From contig CAMBDY010000010.1 of assembly GCA_945865525.1 (NCBI GenBank), forward strand, positions 1 through 64,000: a stretch of 64,000 nucleotides of DNA, in the 5' to 3' direction. The stretch comes from Nitrospira lenta. Its GTDB lineage: Bacteria > Nitrospirota > Nitrospiria > Nitrospirales > Nitrospiraceae. This document shows, one piece after another, positions 41,558-52,637 of this stretch; the stretch's first letter is position 1, and each line of letters begins with the position of its first letter. The position numbers and the translations under genes were made by a program. The notes beneath the pieces were generated by a model. It searched no databases, was not told the DNA's origin, and was given only the letters and a program-made list of their open reading frames with translations.

Positions 41558-43734
41558 TGATCAACTCGATGGCACCCAGACGCCATCACCTGCTCACGCA
41601 CTTCATCCGCCCGCATTTTCCCACGCGTTCGCAAATTCCGATACATCGCCAAGGCCCACAAGGGAAAATATTGGCAGTACCAATGGTAGCGGAGATAAAA
41701 CACACGGGGGAATCCAGTGCCAGTATGGCAGACCTCTTCCCAGGAGCCATCTTTCATTTGATGACGCAACAGATACTGGATGCCGCGCGCAACGCTAAAG
41801 GCATCGGTCTTCCCAGCCGACATCAGCCCCATGATGGCCCAGGCTGTTTGAGATGGGGTGCTACCCCCTTTCCCTCTCCACTCAGAATCGTCGCCATAGG
41901 AATGACAGGACTCGCCCCATCCCCCATCAGGATTCTGCTTCGACTCAAGCCAGACGACCGCACGACGGATATAGGGCTCCGAAAGGTCTACGCCGATCGC
42001 ACGAAGGCCGGCCAGCACAGACCAGGTCCCATAAATGTAATTCACGCCCCACCGGCCGTACCAACTGCCGTCAGCCTCCTGCTCGCGCTTCAGGAACCGG
42101 AGGGCTGGTGCCACGGCTAGATGAGTCTGATCGTAGCCCAACGCGGCCAGCATCTCGAGACAACGTCCAGTCAAATCCGACGTGCTGGGGTCGAGCAGGG
42201 CATGGTGGTCAGCAAAGGGAATATAGTTGAAGACGATACGATTATTGTCCTTGTCGTAAGCTCCCCACCCACCATCGGACCCTTGCATGGCGAGGACCCA
42301 ATTCGTCCCCCGCTGAATGGACTCTTGCAGATCAGCCGCCTGAGCCATCTGAACTTTCGACAGCGCCATCAAGACCACGGCTGAGTCGTCCACGTCGGGA
42401 TAGAGCTCATTTTCAAACTGAAAGTACCAGCCGCCCGGTTCCGCCTTTGGAGAGGAAAATTTCCAATCGCCGACCAGCTTCGTCTGGCGGGAGGCCAGAT
42501 AGGATGCCGCTTTCTGAAGCGAGGGATGGTCCTGCGATATCCCGGCTTCGATCAAAGCGTTCATAAGCAAGGCGGTGTCCCAGATCGGCGAATGACAGGG
42601 CTGAAGATGCAGCGCCTCGACACACTGCTCGCCGATCGACACAGTATCGTAGACTTCCAGCGCTTCGATTTCCTGAAACGCCTTTCGCATCAAGGGATCG
42701 TCAGCCGCATAGCCCAAGCAGTGAAGGGCCACGATTGAATTTGCCATGGCCGGATAAATCGCCCCTAACCCGCCGCTGCCCTGGATATGGTCCAGCATCC
42801 AGGTGGCCGCCCCGTGCAAGGCCTTCTCTCGCAGCCAACTGAGCGGCATCTTGTCGTAGAGCTTGAGTACCCCGTCTAATTGCACGAAGAAATTATGCGG
42901 CGTGAACCACCGCTGGTCCTTATTGAATGGCGGCACGTCGCGATACCGAATCTGCGCCCGGGGAAAGAGATACAGCTCGTCAATCCCCTGCGCCTTGGGA
43001 ATACGGCAGACGGGTCGATTCGCAAACACTACCAGCAAGGGAATCAGAACAGCGCGGGACCAATAGGAAATCGCATAGATGCTGAAATAGAACCGCTTCG
43101 GCAGGAGCATGATCTCCGGTGGCATGCTTGGGAGCCCCTCCCAGTCGTACTGCTCGAACAGGGCCAGAGTGATTTTCGTAAAGACGTTCGCGGAAACCAC
43201 GCCGCCCTTGGCGTGAATGCAGTCGCGGGCCCGCAGCATGTAGGGTTCCTCGGCCGAGATGCCGCTCAATTTCAAGGCGAAATAGGCCTTCACCGATGCG
43301 CTGATCTCGGAGGGACCTCCGTAGAAAATCGGCCAGCCGCCGTCGGGCAATTGCATGGCACGAAGATACCGAACCGCCTTACGCTCCCGCTCAGGATCGA
43401 CTCGATCCAGAAATTGACGCAATAGGATATATTCAGAGGTCAAAGTGGTATCGGCTTCGAGTTCGCCAACCCAATAGCCTTCGGACTCATGCTGTCTGGA
43501 CAGGAACCAGGCTTGACTGCGTCGCACCGCGTCATCAAGCGCATCCACCTGGCTCACTGAATGGCTAGTGGGGCGTCGGGCCGCAATGTCGAGCGGGACG
43601 GAGAGCGGAGACTTGTCCAACACCAAACGCAACGGTGGAGCCTTGGGCCGCGCGGTTGCCAGACCCAATTTCTCCGGAACGGAGACAAAGAGACTATCCG
43701 AGAGGCGGCCTAGAAACGCTCGAATCAGGTTCAT
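41554..43734 (-). CDS. shc: Squalene-hopene cyclase
   Basis: 726 residues, full length for the family. The catalytic acid motif DVDDSAVV (about residues 447-454) supplies the protonating Asp. Several QW repeats are visible, e.g. QEADGSWYGRWGVNYIYGTW, KQNPDGGWGESC, and MQGSDGGWGAYDKDNN. The enzyme cyclises squalene to hopene and diplopterol at the membrane. The first 70 residues are longer than the minimal enzyme and Pro/Arg-rich. It heads an apparent seven-gene operon with hpnG, mlaEFDC and an Omp85 barrel. Confidence 0.95.
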   Translation of the reverse strand: MNLIRAFLGRLSDSLFVSVPEKLGLATARPKAPPLRLVLDKSPLSVPLDIAARRPTSHSVSQVDALDDAVRRSQAWFLSRQHESEGYWVGELEADTTLTSEYILLRQFLDRVDPERERKAVRYLRAMQLPDGGWPIFYGGPSEISASVKAYFALKLSGISAEEPYMLRARDCIHAKGGVVSANVFTKITLALFEQYDWEGLPSMPPEIMLLPKRFYFSIYAISYWSRAVLIPLLVVFANRPVCRIPKAQGIDELYLFPRAQIRYRDVPPFNKDQRWFTPHNFFVQLDGVLKLYDKMPLSWLREKALHGAATWMLDHIQGSGGLGAIYPAMANSIVALHCLGYAADDPLMRKAFQEIEALEVYDTVSIGEQCVEALHLQPCHSPIWDTALLMNALIEAGISQDHPSLQKAASYLASRQTKLVGDWKFSSPKAEPGGWYFQFENELYPDVDDSAVVLMALSKVQMAQAADLQESIQRGTNWVLAMQGSDGGWGAYDKDNNRIVFNYIPFADHHALLDPSTSDLTGRCLEMLAALGYDQTHLAVAPALRFLKREQEADGSWYGRWGVNYIYGTWSVLAGLRAIGVDLSEPYIRRAVVWLESKQNPDGGWGESCHSYGDDSEWRGKGGSTPSQTAWAIMGLMSAGKTDAFSVARGIQYLLRHQMKDGSWEEVCHTGTGFPRVFYLRYHWYCQYFPLWALAMYRNLRTRGKMRADEVREQVMASGCHRVDQ

Positions 43735-43848
43735 TATGGTGTTCGTCTATAGAAAAATACAGGTGGATGGAACAACGCAACAGCTCTACGCCGCCCCCAT
43801 GAAGCGTCAACGGCAAGAGACACTTTTATTGCATTGTCCGAGGGGCAA

Positions 43849-43878
43849 TCTATACCAGAGCCCCGTGTGACGAGTCAA
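43849..43878 (-). promoter_or_regulatory. Candidate promoter of the shc operon
   Basis: On the minus strand TTGACT (plus 43873-43878) and TATAGA (plus 43849-43854) are separated by 18 bases. The site lies between the end of smc and the start of shc, with a leader of about 108 bases. Another weaker pair is closer to the gene, so this is tentative. Confidence 0.35.
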
Positions 43879-43932
43879 GAAATGCGGAGCGGAAGTCCTT
43901 TGAAATACAACGATTTTACTAGTCTTGTCTCT

Positions 43933-46900
43933 CTAGACCGACTGCAAATTTCCGAGTCGTACCGACACGACTTTCGAGATGCCAGGTTCTTCCATGGTCA
44001 CCCCAAACAACGAATCAGCAATGGCCATGGTTTGCTTGTTGTGTGTAATAACCATGAACTGCGCTCCTTCGGAGAGTTCGCGCAAGACACTGGTAAACCG
44101 TCCGATATTCTCTTCGTCCAACGGCGCGTCGATTTCGTCAAGGATGCAGAATGGTGTCGGCCTGATCAGGAAGCTTGCAAAAAGCAGCGCCATCGCCGTC
44201 AAAGTCTGCTCCCCACCCGAGAGCATGGCAATGCTCTTCAAACGTTTACCCGCCGGTTGCGCCACGATGTCGACTCCGGGCTCCTGTGGTCCGCGCCCTT
44301 CCGTTGTTTCATCCGCCAGCACTTCAACCAGCTGAAGTTCGGCCCGGCCACCGGGGAAGAACTTAGCGAACACCTCACTAAACTTCTGTTGAAGCTCGGT
44401 GAACGTCGTGGCAAACATGTCTTTCGTCGTAAGGTTGATCCGCTGAATAATTTCCTTGAGCGAACTGATTGACGTGGATAAGTCCTGCTCCTGCGTCGTC
44501 AAAAATCGATACCGCTCATCCAACTCTTGATGCTCAGGAATGGCCGCCAAATTGATCGGACCGAGACGGTCAAGCTTCTCACGAAGCTTCTGCAACTGCT
44601 CTCTCAGCGACACTGCATCCACCACCGGTTGTTCCCCCGGAACAGACGCCTCTCCAAGAGATAGTTGCTCATCCGTTCCCTCCACACTTGGCACATTGAG
44701 GAGCGCCGCAGGGTCAACCTGGTAGGTCCCACACAACGTGGATTCGACCGTGCCCAATTGCACCCGAACTTCCGCCTTCTTGACCTCCAGCGCCATGCGG
44801 GACTCGCGAAGAGACGAGACCACGTGGCGCACGGCCTCCAATCCAGCATCAAGCTGGTGCGCCACGGCCATGTCCTGCGTCTGAGCTTCTTGCCGTTCAA
44901 CCAACTGCGCCTTAACCAGGGCGGACGACTCACCCAGCTCACGACAACGCCCTTCTTGCCGCTCCCGTTCAATCCGGCTCTGCTCGATCGAAACCGCAAG
45001 TCCCTCGACATGACGTGTCAAGGCCGCAATCCGTGTAATCACGTCCTGTTGCTGCTGCGAAAGCCGCAGGAGGTCGCGCCGGTGATGTTCGCGGGTCGTC
45101 CTGATTTCCTGCGCGACCAATTGCGCCTCAGTGAATCGCTGCTGAAGCCCCTGCATATCTTGATCGATCTGGGCCACTCGCTCACGCACGCGCCCAACCG
45201 CCGCTTCCTGGCCTGCCTTCTCCGCCACCCACTGAGCGAGCTGCGCCTGCGTGGATTGCACCTCATGATTGAGCCGCTGCACCTCGGCCGCGCCTCGCTG
45301 CGCATCGTTCGTCAAGATATCAATTCGCCTAGTCAAATCTTCCAACACATGCTGAAGTCCAGCTTCATCTTTTTGCAGTGAAAGCCCACGCATTTCCGCG
45401 GTCCGCAGCGACTCCACCAGTTGTCGGCCCTGCTCACGCAACTCCTGTCCCTGCGACAGCACCCGTTCCCGCCGCTGCTTGCCCTCTTCGACAGCCCCGG
45501 TCAGGGCGACGCGCTGCGCGTCCAAGCGCAGCACCTCTCGGCGCCGCTGCAACAGACCTCCCGTCTCGCTGACCTGTCCCCCTGTCATCACTCCGGCGGC
45601 ATCCAACACTTCCCCAGCACGCGTCACAAGAACTGGCCCATCAGGAGCCGCATAGGATTGCTGTGCCCACAAGGTCGTGGCATCCGTCAGCGTCTCCACG
45701 AATACGATCCGGTCGAACAGATAGTCACGGGCCACCTCGCGCGCGCCCTGCACCGCAATCAAATCAACGGCACGGCCACACACCCCGGGCTGGCCCTCCA
45801 ACGCAGGCCACCAAGACCAATCCGCCACGTCCCGAGGCGCCCAACGGGGCTGCTGCGGAATGAAGGTGCCTCGCCCGAGATCTTTCCCTTTGAGAAACGC
45901 AATCGCCTCACACGCTACGGCAGGACTATCGACCAACCAGCCCTTCACCCGTTCGCCCAAAATCGCTTCGACCGCCCGGTCCCATCCAGGAGGGACAACC
46001 AGCCACTCGGCAATCGCGTCACGAACTCCCGCGCAGGCCTTAAGGCCCGTGGACTCTTCATCGCCACGCCGTCCATACCCCATATCTTCCCGCACCACGC
46101 CTTGCAGCGTCCGGAGCTGTGAGTCCACGGCTGCCAACTCTTCCGACTGACGCAAAACTGACTGATCGACGTCGACCAATTCAACCGCGACATGTTCGCT
46201 CGACTTCTCAACTGCCTCTCGCTGCCGGCCCAGATCTGCCACTAACTGTGCCGCCTCGCGGCAGACCTGCTGAAGCGTCTGGCGCTTATCCACGGCGGTC
46301 AGATGCTGTACACGGAGATCTTCTTGTTCACGAGCCAGCCGAGCCTCACAATCCGTCGCTTCCTGAATACGCGTCGCCAATTGCACCAGCGTCTGCTCGG
46401 TATTGGCAACCAAGACCGCCAAATTAAGGACGTCCCGACGCCCTCGTTCTTCTTCAGCCAGAACAGCGGTTCGTTGCTGAACCAGCTCCTTCAGTTCCCG
46501 CTCAAGCGTCGCAAGGGCCTGCTCCCGCTCCGTACATTCACGCTCTAACGCAACCAGCCTATCCTCGAGGGCTGCCGCTTCCGCTGCGCTCTGCTGCTGC
46601 TCCTGGGTAAGACGTTCGAGTTCCTGCCCTTCCTGGCTCTGCTGCTGCGCATAGAGCTCACTGCGATTCCGTTCCACTTCCGACGCCGTCAAGGCCTGGC
46701 TCTGCTGCTGCTCAAGCTTTGCCAACTCATCCCGCCGTTGCTCGATCGCCTCGCTCGTCGTGGCAATTGCAAATTTAATCTGCTCAAGCTCGGTATTCAA
46801 ACGCGCTAGCTCAGCGGCCTGTCCGGACTCGCGATCCTCCAGCTGTTGTAGCTCCACCTCGACCGCCGTGATCGCGGTGCGGAGCACGCGATATTCATTC

Positions 46901-47619
46901 GTGAGCAGCTGGATCTCCAGCGACTTGGCCTCTTGATGCAAGGTTTGATAGGAGCGCGCCTGCCGCGCCTGCCGCTCCAGCGAATTCAACTGCTTCTTCA
47001 CCTCAGCAATGATGTCCCGCACGCGCACGAGGTTTTGCTGCGTCGAGTCCAACTTGCGCAACGCTTCAGCCTTCTGCTTCTTATAGCGAATGATCCCGGC
47101 CGTTTCTTCAATCAATTCTCGCCGGTCTTGCGGGGAGGCCTTGAGGATCTGACCGATTTGCCCTTGGGCAATGACCGTGTGCCCCTTGCTCCCGGCCCTG
47201 GTATCCAGCAGGAGGCTCCGGACATCCTTCAACCGGCAGACGGTCTTATTGATGAGGTATTCGCTCTCGCCATTCCGATAAAGACGGCGCGTAATCATCA
47301 GCTCTTGATATTCCGACAGCTGGCTCGACAAATTAGACTGGGGGTCCACATTGATTCGGTCCAGGCCGCTGATCACAAGCGAAACCTCGGCCATGCCGAG
47401 GGGCTTCCGCAATTCAGTCCCGTTAAAAATCACGTCTTCCATCGTCTCGCTACGCAGAGCCTTCGTGCTCTGCTCACCGAGGACCCAGAGAATTGAGTCA
47501 ACGACATTGCTCTTTCCACTCCCGTTCGGCCCCACGATGGCGGTGACGCCATCTGGGAATTGAATCTTGGCTTCAGCGAACGACTTAAACCCCAGCATCT
47601 CAAGGGATTTCAAATACAT
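43933..47619 (-). CDS. smc: Chromosome segregation protein SMC
   Basis: 1228 residues, full SMC length. The N-terminal ATPase half has Walker [10 protein letters not shown] (about 32-40) and FKSFAEAKI. Long coiled coils rich in Gln/Glu/Arg flank a hinge near residues 515-650 ([18 protein letters not shown] and the Gly-rich SGG-like [16 protein letters not shown]). The C-terminal half has the signature [16 protein letters not shown] and Walker [22 protein letters not shown] rings organise and segregate the chromosome. No ScpA or ScpB gene is next to it. Confidence 0.96.
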   Translation of the reverse strand: MYLKSLEMLGFKSFAEAKIQFPDGVTAIVGPNGSGKSNVVDSILWVLGEQSTKALRSETMEDVIFNGTELRKPLGMAEVSLVISGLDRINVDPQSNLSSQLSEYQELMITRRLYRNGESEYLINKTVCRLKDVRSLLLDTRAGSKGHTVIAQGQIGQILKASPQDRRELIEETAGIIRYKKQKAEALRKLDSTQQNLVRVRDIIAEVKKQLNSLERQARQARSYQTLHQEAKSLEIQLLTNEYRVLRTAITAVEVELQQLEDRESGQAAELARLNTELEQIKFAIATTSEAIEQRRDELAKLEQQQSQALTASEVERNRSELYAQQQSQEGQELERLTQEQQQSAAEAAALEDRLVALERECTEREQALATLERELKELVQQRTAVLAEEERGRRDVLNLAVLVANTEQTLVQLATRIQEATDCEARLAREQEDLRVQHLTAVDKRQTLQQVCREAAQLVADLGRQREAVEKSSEHVAVELVDVDQSVLRQSEELAAVDSQLRTLQGVVREDMGYGRRGDEESTGLKACAGVRDAIAEWLVVPPGWDRAVEAILGERVKGWLVDSPAVACEAIAFLKGKDLGRGTFIPQQPRWAPRDVADWSWWPALEGQPGVCGRAVDLIAVQGAREVARDYLFDRIVFVETLTDATTLWAQQSYAAPDGPVLVTRAGEVLDAAGVMTGGQVSETGGLLQRRREVLRLDAQRVALTGAVEEGKQRRERVLSQGQELREQGRQLVESLRTAEMRGLSLQKDEAGLQHVLEDLTRRIDILTNDAQRGAAEVQRLNHEVQSTQAQLAQWVAEKAGQEAAVGRVRERVAQIDQDMQGLQQRFTEAQLVAQEIRTTREHHRRDLLRLSQQQQDVITRIAALTRHVEGLAVSIEQSRIERERQEGRCRELGESSALVKAQLVERQEAQTQDMAVAHQLDAGLEAVRHVVSSLRESRMALEVKKAEVRVQLGTVESTLCGTYQVDPAALLNVPSVEGTDEQLSLGEASVPGEQPVVDAVSLREQLQKLREKLDRLGPINLAAIPEHQELDERYRFLTTQEQDLSTSISSLKEIIQRINLTTKDMFATTFTELQQKFSEVFAKFFPGGRAELQLVEVLADETTEGRGPQEPGVDIVAQPAGKRLKSIAMLSGGEQTLTAMALLFASFLIRPTPFCILDEIDAPLDEENIGRFTSVLRELSEGAQFMVITHNKQTMAIADSLFGVTMEEPGISKVVSVRLGNLQSV

Positions 47620-47782
47620 CGGTCACTCCTTCGGTAGCGGATCTCGAACGGACTCCAGCGGAAGAATGTCGAATTTTGTAGCACAAGACTAACAAAAAAT
47701 CAAAGAAAAGCACTGCCTGTGGTAGGCGTGAGGGCGAGGACCTACAAGATTTAGGGAGAGGTACGATGGCCGCAAGAAACTG

Positions 47783-48745
47783 TTACCCGGCCTGAGCCCC
47801 AACGGACTTGCCGGAAGACTCAATCGTAATGAGCTCTTTGGGGAGGAGAAACTCGACGTCTTCTTCGATCACGGTCAGATCTTCGACCTCTGCCGGACCG
47901 AAGGTCTTGAGATAGGCCACCACCTCTTCAACTAAAACTTCTGGAGCCGAGGCGCCAGCCGTAATACCGATCGCTTTCGCATGCGCCAACCACAGAGGAT
48001 CGATGTCGGAGGCAGCATCAATCAAATAGGAGACGATCCCGCACCGCTCCCCCAGCTCCCGCAGCCGGTTGGAGTTTGAACTATTAGGAGACCCGATCAC
48101 CAGTATGACCTCCACCAGTGAGGCAAGCGCCTTCACCGCATTCTGGCGATTCTGTGTCGCATAACAAATATCTTCCTGGTGCGGCCCCTTGATATGCGGG
48201 AACCGCGTATTGAGCGCTGCGACGATATCCCGGCATTCATCGATGCTCAACGTTGTTTGCGTGACATAGGACAACTCGTGACCCTGCTCGACCTGCAGCG
48301 TCTCGACATCTGCCACCGAGGAAACCAGATGAAACTTGTCCGGGATCTGTCCCAGCGTCCCAATCACTTCGGGATGGCCTGCATGACCGATCAGGATGAG
48401 ATCATAGCCCTGCGTATAGTCGCGATTGACCTCGTTATGAACCTTGATAACCAACGGACAGGTGGCATCGATCACATGCAACTGGCGCCGATTCGCTTCG
48501 TCCCAGACCGACTTGGCAACGCCATGGGCGCTGAAGATCACGACTGACCCTTCCGGCACTTCCCCTAATTCTTCTACGAACACGGCGCCCTTGGTGCGAA
48601 GCGAGTTCACCACATGTCGGCTATGGACGATTTCATGCCGCACATAGATCGGCGCACCGTACTTCTTCAACGAAAGATCAACAATATCGATCGCGCGGTC
48701 GACGCCGGCGCAAAATCCGCGTGGATTCGCGAGATAAATTTTCAT
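47783..48745 (-). CDS. ispH: 4-hydroxy-3-methylbut-2-enyl diphosphate reductase IspH (LytB)
   Basis: 320 residues. Iron-sulfur cysteines appear in [14 protein letters not shown] (Cys12 region), [11 protein letters not shown] and the [19 protein letters not shown] segment; other family motifs are [30 protein letters not shown] and [13 protein letters not shown]. It reduces HMBPP to IPP and DMAPP, the last step of the methylerythritol-phosphate pathway. With Dxs and IspG it gives three MEP enzymes within 15 kb. The C-terminal 20 residues extend past the usual end. Confidence 0.95.
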   Translation of the reverse strand: MKIYLANPRGFCAGVDRAIDIVDLSLKKYGAPIYVRHEIVHSRHVVNSLRTKGAVFVEELGEVPEGSVVIFSAHGVAKSVWDEANRRQLHVIDATCPLVIKVHNEVNRDYTQGYDLILIGHAGHPEVIGTLGQIPDKFHLVSSVADVETLQVEQGHELSYVTQTTLSIDECRDIVAALNTRFPHIKGPHQEDICYATQNRQNAVKALASLVEVILVIGSPNSSNSNRLRELGERCGIVSYLIDAASDIDPLWLAHAKAIGITAGASAPEVLVEEVVAYLKTFGPAEVEDLTVIEEDVEFLLPKELITIESSGKSVGAQAG

Positions 48746-48900
48746 CAGGATACCTTCCCTTCGTGCCCGTATGCGCGCAGATCACTGCCACCCATCTTAC
48801 GTCAGAGCAGCCGGCTCCGTCAACACAATTGGCCTCGATCGACAGGCTCCATGGGCCCCTGACCGACCCCCACCCCGCTCACCTGGCCCTCCTGCCAGTC

Positions 48901-48929
48901 TTGACAGTCTGCCCCCCCGCCCGTAGGCT
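48901..48929 (+). promoter_or_regulatory. Candidate promoter of the PhoB/PhoR-like operon
   Basis: TTGACA (48901-48906) and TAGGCT (48924-48929) are spaced by exactly 17 bases. The -35 is perfect, the -10 matches four positions. A start near 48936 would leave a leader of fewer than ten bases before the ATG at 48943, i.e. almost leaderless, in line with the lack of a Shine-Dalgarno sequence there. Confidence 0.4.
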
Positions 48930-48942
48930 AGCGCCACCAACC

Positions 48943-49641
48943 ATGTCAGGCTCTGGACACAAAAAAATCCTCATCGTCGAAGATGAGCAGGACATTCTTG
49001 ACTTGATCACTCTCTACTTAGAGAAAGAGGGGTTTCGAACGGTATCGGCCAAAACCGGGACAGAAGGACTCCGGCAAGTGAAACAGGAAAAGCCGGATCT
49101 GGTCGTCCTCGACTTGATGCTACCGGAGATCGACGGGTTGGAGATCTGTAAGCGTCTACGGGCCGCTCCGGACACCGCGCTACTCCCCATCATCATGCTG
49201 ACCGCCAAAGCGGAAGAATCTGACACGGTCATTGGGCTGGCACTGGGAGCTGACGACTACGTCACGAAACCCTTCAGCCCCAAAGCTCTGGTCGCCCGCA
49301 TCAAGGCCCTCTTGCGACGGCTGGAGCGGAAACCGGACGAGAATCTCCCCCAATATTCCTATGGCAACCTTGTGATGGATCTTGCGCGGCACGAAGTCAG
49401 GGTGCAGAAGAAGGAGATCCCCCTCACAGCAAAAGAGTTTGGCCTGCTCGAACAGCTCTTACGCAATCCCGGTCGTGTCTTGACGAGAGAAATTCTCCTG
49501 AGCACCATTTGGGGGTATGACTACTACGGCACGACGAGGACCGTTGATGTCCATGTGCGCCGACTTAAACAGAAGCTCCCCTCGCTCAGCGAGGCAATTA
49601 TGTCAGTGAAATCTCTGGGCTATAAACTAAAGGAACTGTGA
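48943..49641 (+). CDS. phoB: OmpR/PhoB-family response regulator
   Basis: 232 residues. Receiver domain: KKILIVEDEQD, phosphoacceptor Asp in LVVLDLMLPEIDG, the Thr in IIMLTAKAEE and the Lys in ADDYVTKPFSPKAL. The C-terminal winged-helix domain (LTAKEFGLLEQLLRNPGRVLTREILLSTIWGYDYYGTTRTVDVHVRRLKQKL) is of the OmpR/PhoB type. It probably regulates phosphate genes, because it is followed by a PhoR-like kinase and phosphate-transport genes. An in-frame open stretch upstream (to 48721) is not similar to any regulator, so the ATG at 48943 is preferred. Confidence 0.88.
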   Translation: MSGSGHKKILIVEDEQDILDLITLYLEKEGFRTVSAKTGTEGLRQVKQEKPDLVVLDLMLPEIDGLEICKRLRAAPDTALLPIIMLTAKAEESDTVIGLALGADDYVTKPFSPKALVARIKALLRRLERKPDENLPQYSYGNLVMDLARHEVRVQKKEIPLTAKEFGLLEQLLRNPGRVLTREILLSTIWGYDYYGTTRTVDVHVRRLKQKLPSLSEAIMSVKSLGYKLKEL

Positions 49642-49709
49642 TGACTCCCGGGTGAAGAGCGCTAGGGTAGCACCCACTCCTCCCCCACGTATCACGCGTC
49701 ACTATCCCT

Positions 49710-51524
49710 ATGACACTCCCCATCCGATGGAAAGTGATAATCGCAACCCTGCTGGTCCTCGCCTGCGGACTACTCATTGCCCGCACCCTGGCGATTCGTT
49801 CTTTTGAACAACAAGAAATCGTCCGCTCGGAAAAGATACTGGAAGCCAGAGCCAGCCTGATTGCCTATGGGCTGCAACCGTTCCTGATGCAACCGGGATC
49901 ACTAAGTGCCACGCCCCGACTGCAGGCCGCCGTACGCGATCTTGGCGCACGGGCCCTGACCCGTGTGACCCTCATCGCACCGGATGGGCGGGTACTGGCC
50001 GACAGCGCCGTGCCGGATAACACCCTCTCGGCGGTGGAGAACCATCTGGCGCGGACAGAAATTCAGCAAGCGGTGGCTACAGGACGGGGAAGGGATGTGC
50101 GCAGGAGCCAGACAACCGGTGAACGCACGCTTTATCTGGCATTGGGATTGCCCACCCAGAATCAAACCACACCCGCCGTCTTCTTGCGACTCGGGCTGCT
50201 AATGACCACGTTCGATCGTGAGGTGGGCAAGTTCCACAAGGACCTCGCCCTTACCTTCGGGATCGCCTTCTTAATTGCCGTTGCACTCAGCGTGGGCCTC
50301 GCGCACAGCATCACCAAACCCCTGTCCGATATTGCGATCGCCGCACGGCAGCTGGCAGGGGGCGACCACGAGGTTCACATCAGAACCGGCTCGCGGGATG
50401 AAGTCGGCCTCCTGGCCGATACGCTCAACCACATGACGAATCAGCTAAAAGCCAAGATCAACGAGCTCTCCGAAGACCGAGCCCAGCTCCTGACCGTGCT
50501 GACCTCAATGGTCGAAGGCGTGATGGTCCTAGACTGCAAAGGCCGTGTACTCCAAGTTAATCCGGCACTAGAAGGAATGTTCGACGTTACCAGGCTGGAC
50601 GCACGCGCGCGCCTCTACTCCGACATCTTCCGACATCCGCAGCTGGATACGTTGGTCTCAACCGTCCTGGCCAACCGGGTGAACGAAGAAGATGAAATCC
50701 TGCTACAGCCGAGTGGCCGCTGCCTCCATATCGAGGCCTCAGTCACCCACTGCGATCGGGAGAACGACGCCTGCATGGTGCTAGTCTTTCACGACATTAC
50801 GGAATTACGACGCCTGGAAAACATCCGGAAGGATTTTGTCGCCAATGTCTCCCACGAATTGAGGACCCCGCTCACATCGATCAAGGGATATATCGAAGCC
50901 TTGCGCGACGGCGGAAAGGACGATCCGACGACCAGCGCCAAGTTCCTAGATATTATTCTCAAGCAAAGCGACCGGCTGAACCTGATCCTGGAAGATCTCC
51001 TCCAGCTCTCACGGATCGAATCGGGACAAATTCTGTTCAAGCGAGAACCACTAGATATTCAGAGGGGCATCGAACGAACGCTGGCCATGATCAAACCCTT
51101 GGCAGACAAGAAGGGACACCGGCTGGTGACCGTCATAGAAGACGATCTACCGGCGGTACTCGGCGACGAAGACCGGCTGATGCAAGTCTTCTCGAACCTG
51201 CTCGATAACGCTGTGAAATACACCCCTGAGAATGGAACCATCACCGTGGCCGCCCGTCCAGTATCGGGCGATCCCGAACGGCCCTCAATCATGACAACCG
51301 TGGAGCTGAGTGTGAGCGATACCGGCATCGGCATTCCTGAACGGGACCACCCACGCATCTTTGAACGATTCTATCGAGTCGATAAGGCCCGCTCACGGGA
51401 GTTAGGTGGAACAGGGCTTGGGCTGGCGATCGTCAAGCACATCGTCGAGGGACTGGGAGGGCAAGTGTGGGTCGAGGCGAACGTTCCAACCGGCACCCGC
51501 TTTGTCGTCCGATTACCGATCTAA
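49710..51524 (+). CDS. phoR: PhoR-like sensor histidine kinase
   Basis: 604 residues. Two transmembrane helices (about 8-28 and 180-203) bracket a periplasmic sensor domain of about 150 residues. Then follow a HAMP segment (SITKPLSDIAIAARQLAGGD), a PAS domain (TVLTSMVEGVMVLDCKGRVLQVNPALEGMF), the phosphoacceptor His in NVSHELRTPLTSIKGY (about residue 383) and an ATPase domain with NLLDNAVKYTP, DTGIGIPERDHPRIFERFYRVD and GGTGLGLAIVKHIVE. The gene is 68 bases after the regulator. The periplasmic domain is larger than in E. coli PhoR. Confidence 0.88.
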   Translation: MTLPIRWKVIIATLLVLACGLLIARTLAIRSFEQQEIVRSEKILEARASLIAYGLQPFLMQPGSLSATPRLQAAVRDLGARALTRVTLIAPDGRVLADSAVPDNTLSAVENHLARTEIQQAVATGRGRDVRRSQTTGERTLYLALGLPTQNQTTPAVFLRLGLLMTTFDREVGKFHKDLALTFGIAFLIAVALSVGLAHSITKPLSDIAIAARQLAGGDHEVHIRTGSRDEVGLLADTLNHMTNQLKAKINELSEDRAQLLTVLTSMVEGVMVLDCKGRVLQVNPALEGMFDVTRLDARARLYSDIFRHPQLDTLVSTVLANRVNEEDEILLQPSGRCLHIEASVTHCDRENDACMVLVFHDITELRRLENIRKDFVANVSHELRTPLTSIKGYIEALRDGGKDDPTTSAKFLDIILKQSDRLNLILEDLLQLSRIESGQILFKREPLDIQRGIERTLAMIKPLADKKGHRLVTVIEDDLPAVLGDEDRLMQVFSNLLDNAVKYTPENGTITVAARPVSGDPERPSIMTTVELSVSDTGIGIPERDHPRIFERFYRVDKARSRELGGTGLGLAIVKHIVEGLGGQVWVEANVPTGTRFVVRLPI

Positions 51525-51540
51525 CCATCCGGCCCGTCGT

Positions 51541-52533
51541 TTAGGTGAATCGGGCCCCGATCAGATAGATAAGCGATGCGAGAAGCGCCGATCCGGGAAG
51601 GGTAAAAATCCAGGCGTATACAATTTTGGTGGTGACACCCCACCGCACCGCCGAAAGCCGTTTGCTCGCACCAACCCCCACCACCGAGGTTGTGATGGTG
51701 TGAGTCGTACTGACCGGCAGACCAATGTGGGCCGTCACGAGCAACACCGCCGACGAGGCGGCCTCCGCCGCGAACCCATGCACCGGCTCCAACTTAACGA
51801 TGCCCATGCCCAGTGTGCGAACAATCCGCCAACCACCCGCAGCCGTGCCCAATCCCATCGCCACCGCGCAAGCGCCGATCACCCATCCCGGCACCTCGCC
51901 GGAAGGAATCTGACCGGCAGAGAGCAGGGCAAGCGTTATAATCCCCATGGCCTTCTGCGCGTCGTTGGCACCGTGACTGAAGGCCATGAAACAGGCGGAG
52001 ACCAGCTGCAGCTTTTTAAACAACCGAGTGGCGACGCTCCTCGTTACACGAAAACAGGCCCAACTGATCAACACCATCAGGGATAGCCCGATGGCGAAAC
52101 CGAAAAACGGCGCGAGCACCATCGCTTCCATCACAGGCCGAAGCCCAGACCACTTCACCATGGTCCAGCCTCCATGGGTCACCGCTGCCCCGATTAGGGC
52201 GCCGATCAAGGCATGAGATGAGCTAGTCGGTAAACCCAACAATAGCGTGAAGAGGTTCCAGAGGATCGCACCGGCCAAGGCGGCCGCCACCATTTCCAGG
52301 CTGACTAATGCCGGATTGACGATTCCCGACCCCACCATCTTGGCCACAGCAGTCGACATGAAGGCTCCGGCTATATTAAGAAGGCCGGCTGCCATGACTG
52401 CCATAAAGGGGCTCAGGACTCGCGTCGAAACGACCGTTGCAATCGCGTTGGCGCTATCATGCCACCCGTTCGAAAAATCGAATAGCAGCGCCAACACCAC
52501 GACAACCAATAACATTCCAGTCAGTTCAGGCAT
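51541..52533 (-). CDS. pit: PiT-family inorganic phosphate transporter
   Basis: 330 residues, about ten membrane segments. The two duplicated PiT signatures are present: FDFSNGWHDSANAIATVVSTRVLSP near the N-terminus and CFMAFSHGANDAQKAMGIITLAL in the second half. PiT proteins take up phosphate with H+ or Na+. The ATG at 52533 directly before PELTGMLLVVVV is chosen because the upstream open frame is hydrophilic and unrelated. It is convergent with phoR (stops 16 bases apart) and downstream of the DUF47 gene. Confidence 0.92.
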   Translation of the reverse strand: MPELTGMLLVVVVLALLFDFSNGWHDSANAIATVVSTRVLSPFMAVMAAGLLNIAGAFMSTAVAKMVGSGIVNPALVSLEMVAAALAGAILWNLFTLLLGLPTSSSHALIGALIGAAVTHGGWTMVKWSGLRPVMEAMVLAPFFGFAIGLSLMVLISWACFRVTRSVATRLFKKLQLVSACFMAFSHGANDAQKAMGIITLALLSAGQIPSGEVPGWVIGACAVAMGLGTAAGGWRIVRTLGMGIVKLEPVHGFAAEAASSAVLLVTAHIGLPVSTTHTITTSVVGVGASKRLSAVRWGVTTKIVYAWIFTLPGSALLASLIYLIGARFT

Positions 52534-52637
52534 GCAACCCCGTGATCGGTCATAAGTGATGGGTGAGGCGTCTATCGAGGGCCTATCGCCGAACGCGGTC
52601 CGGCCCTTCATGCATCACGGATTACGCGTGACATTCG

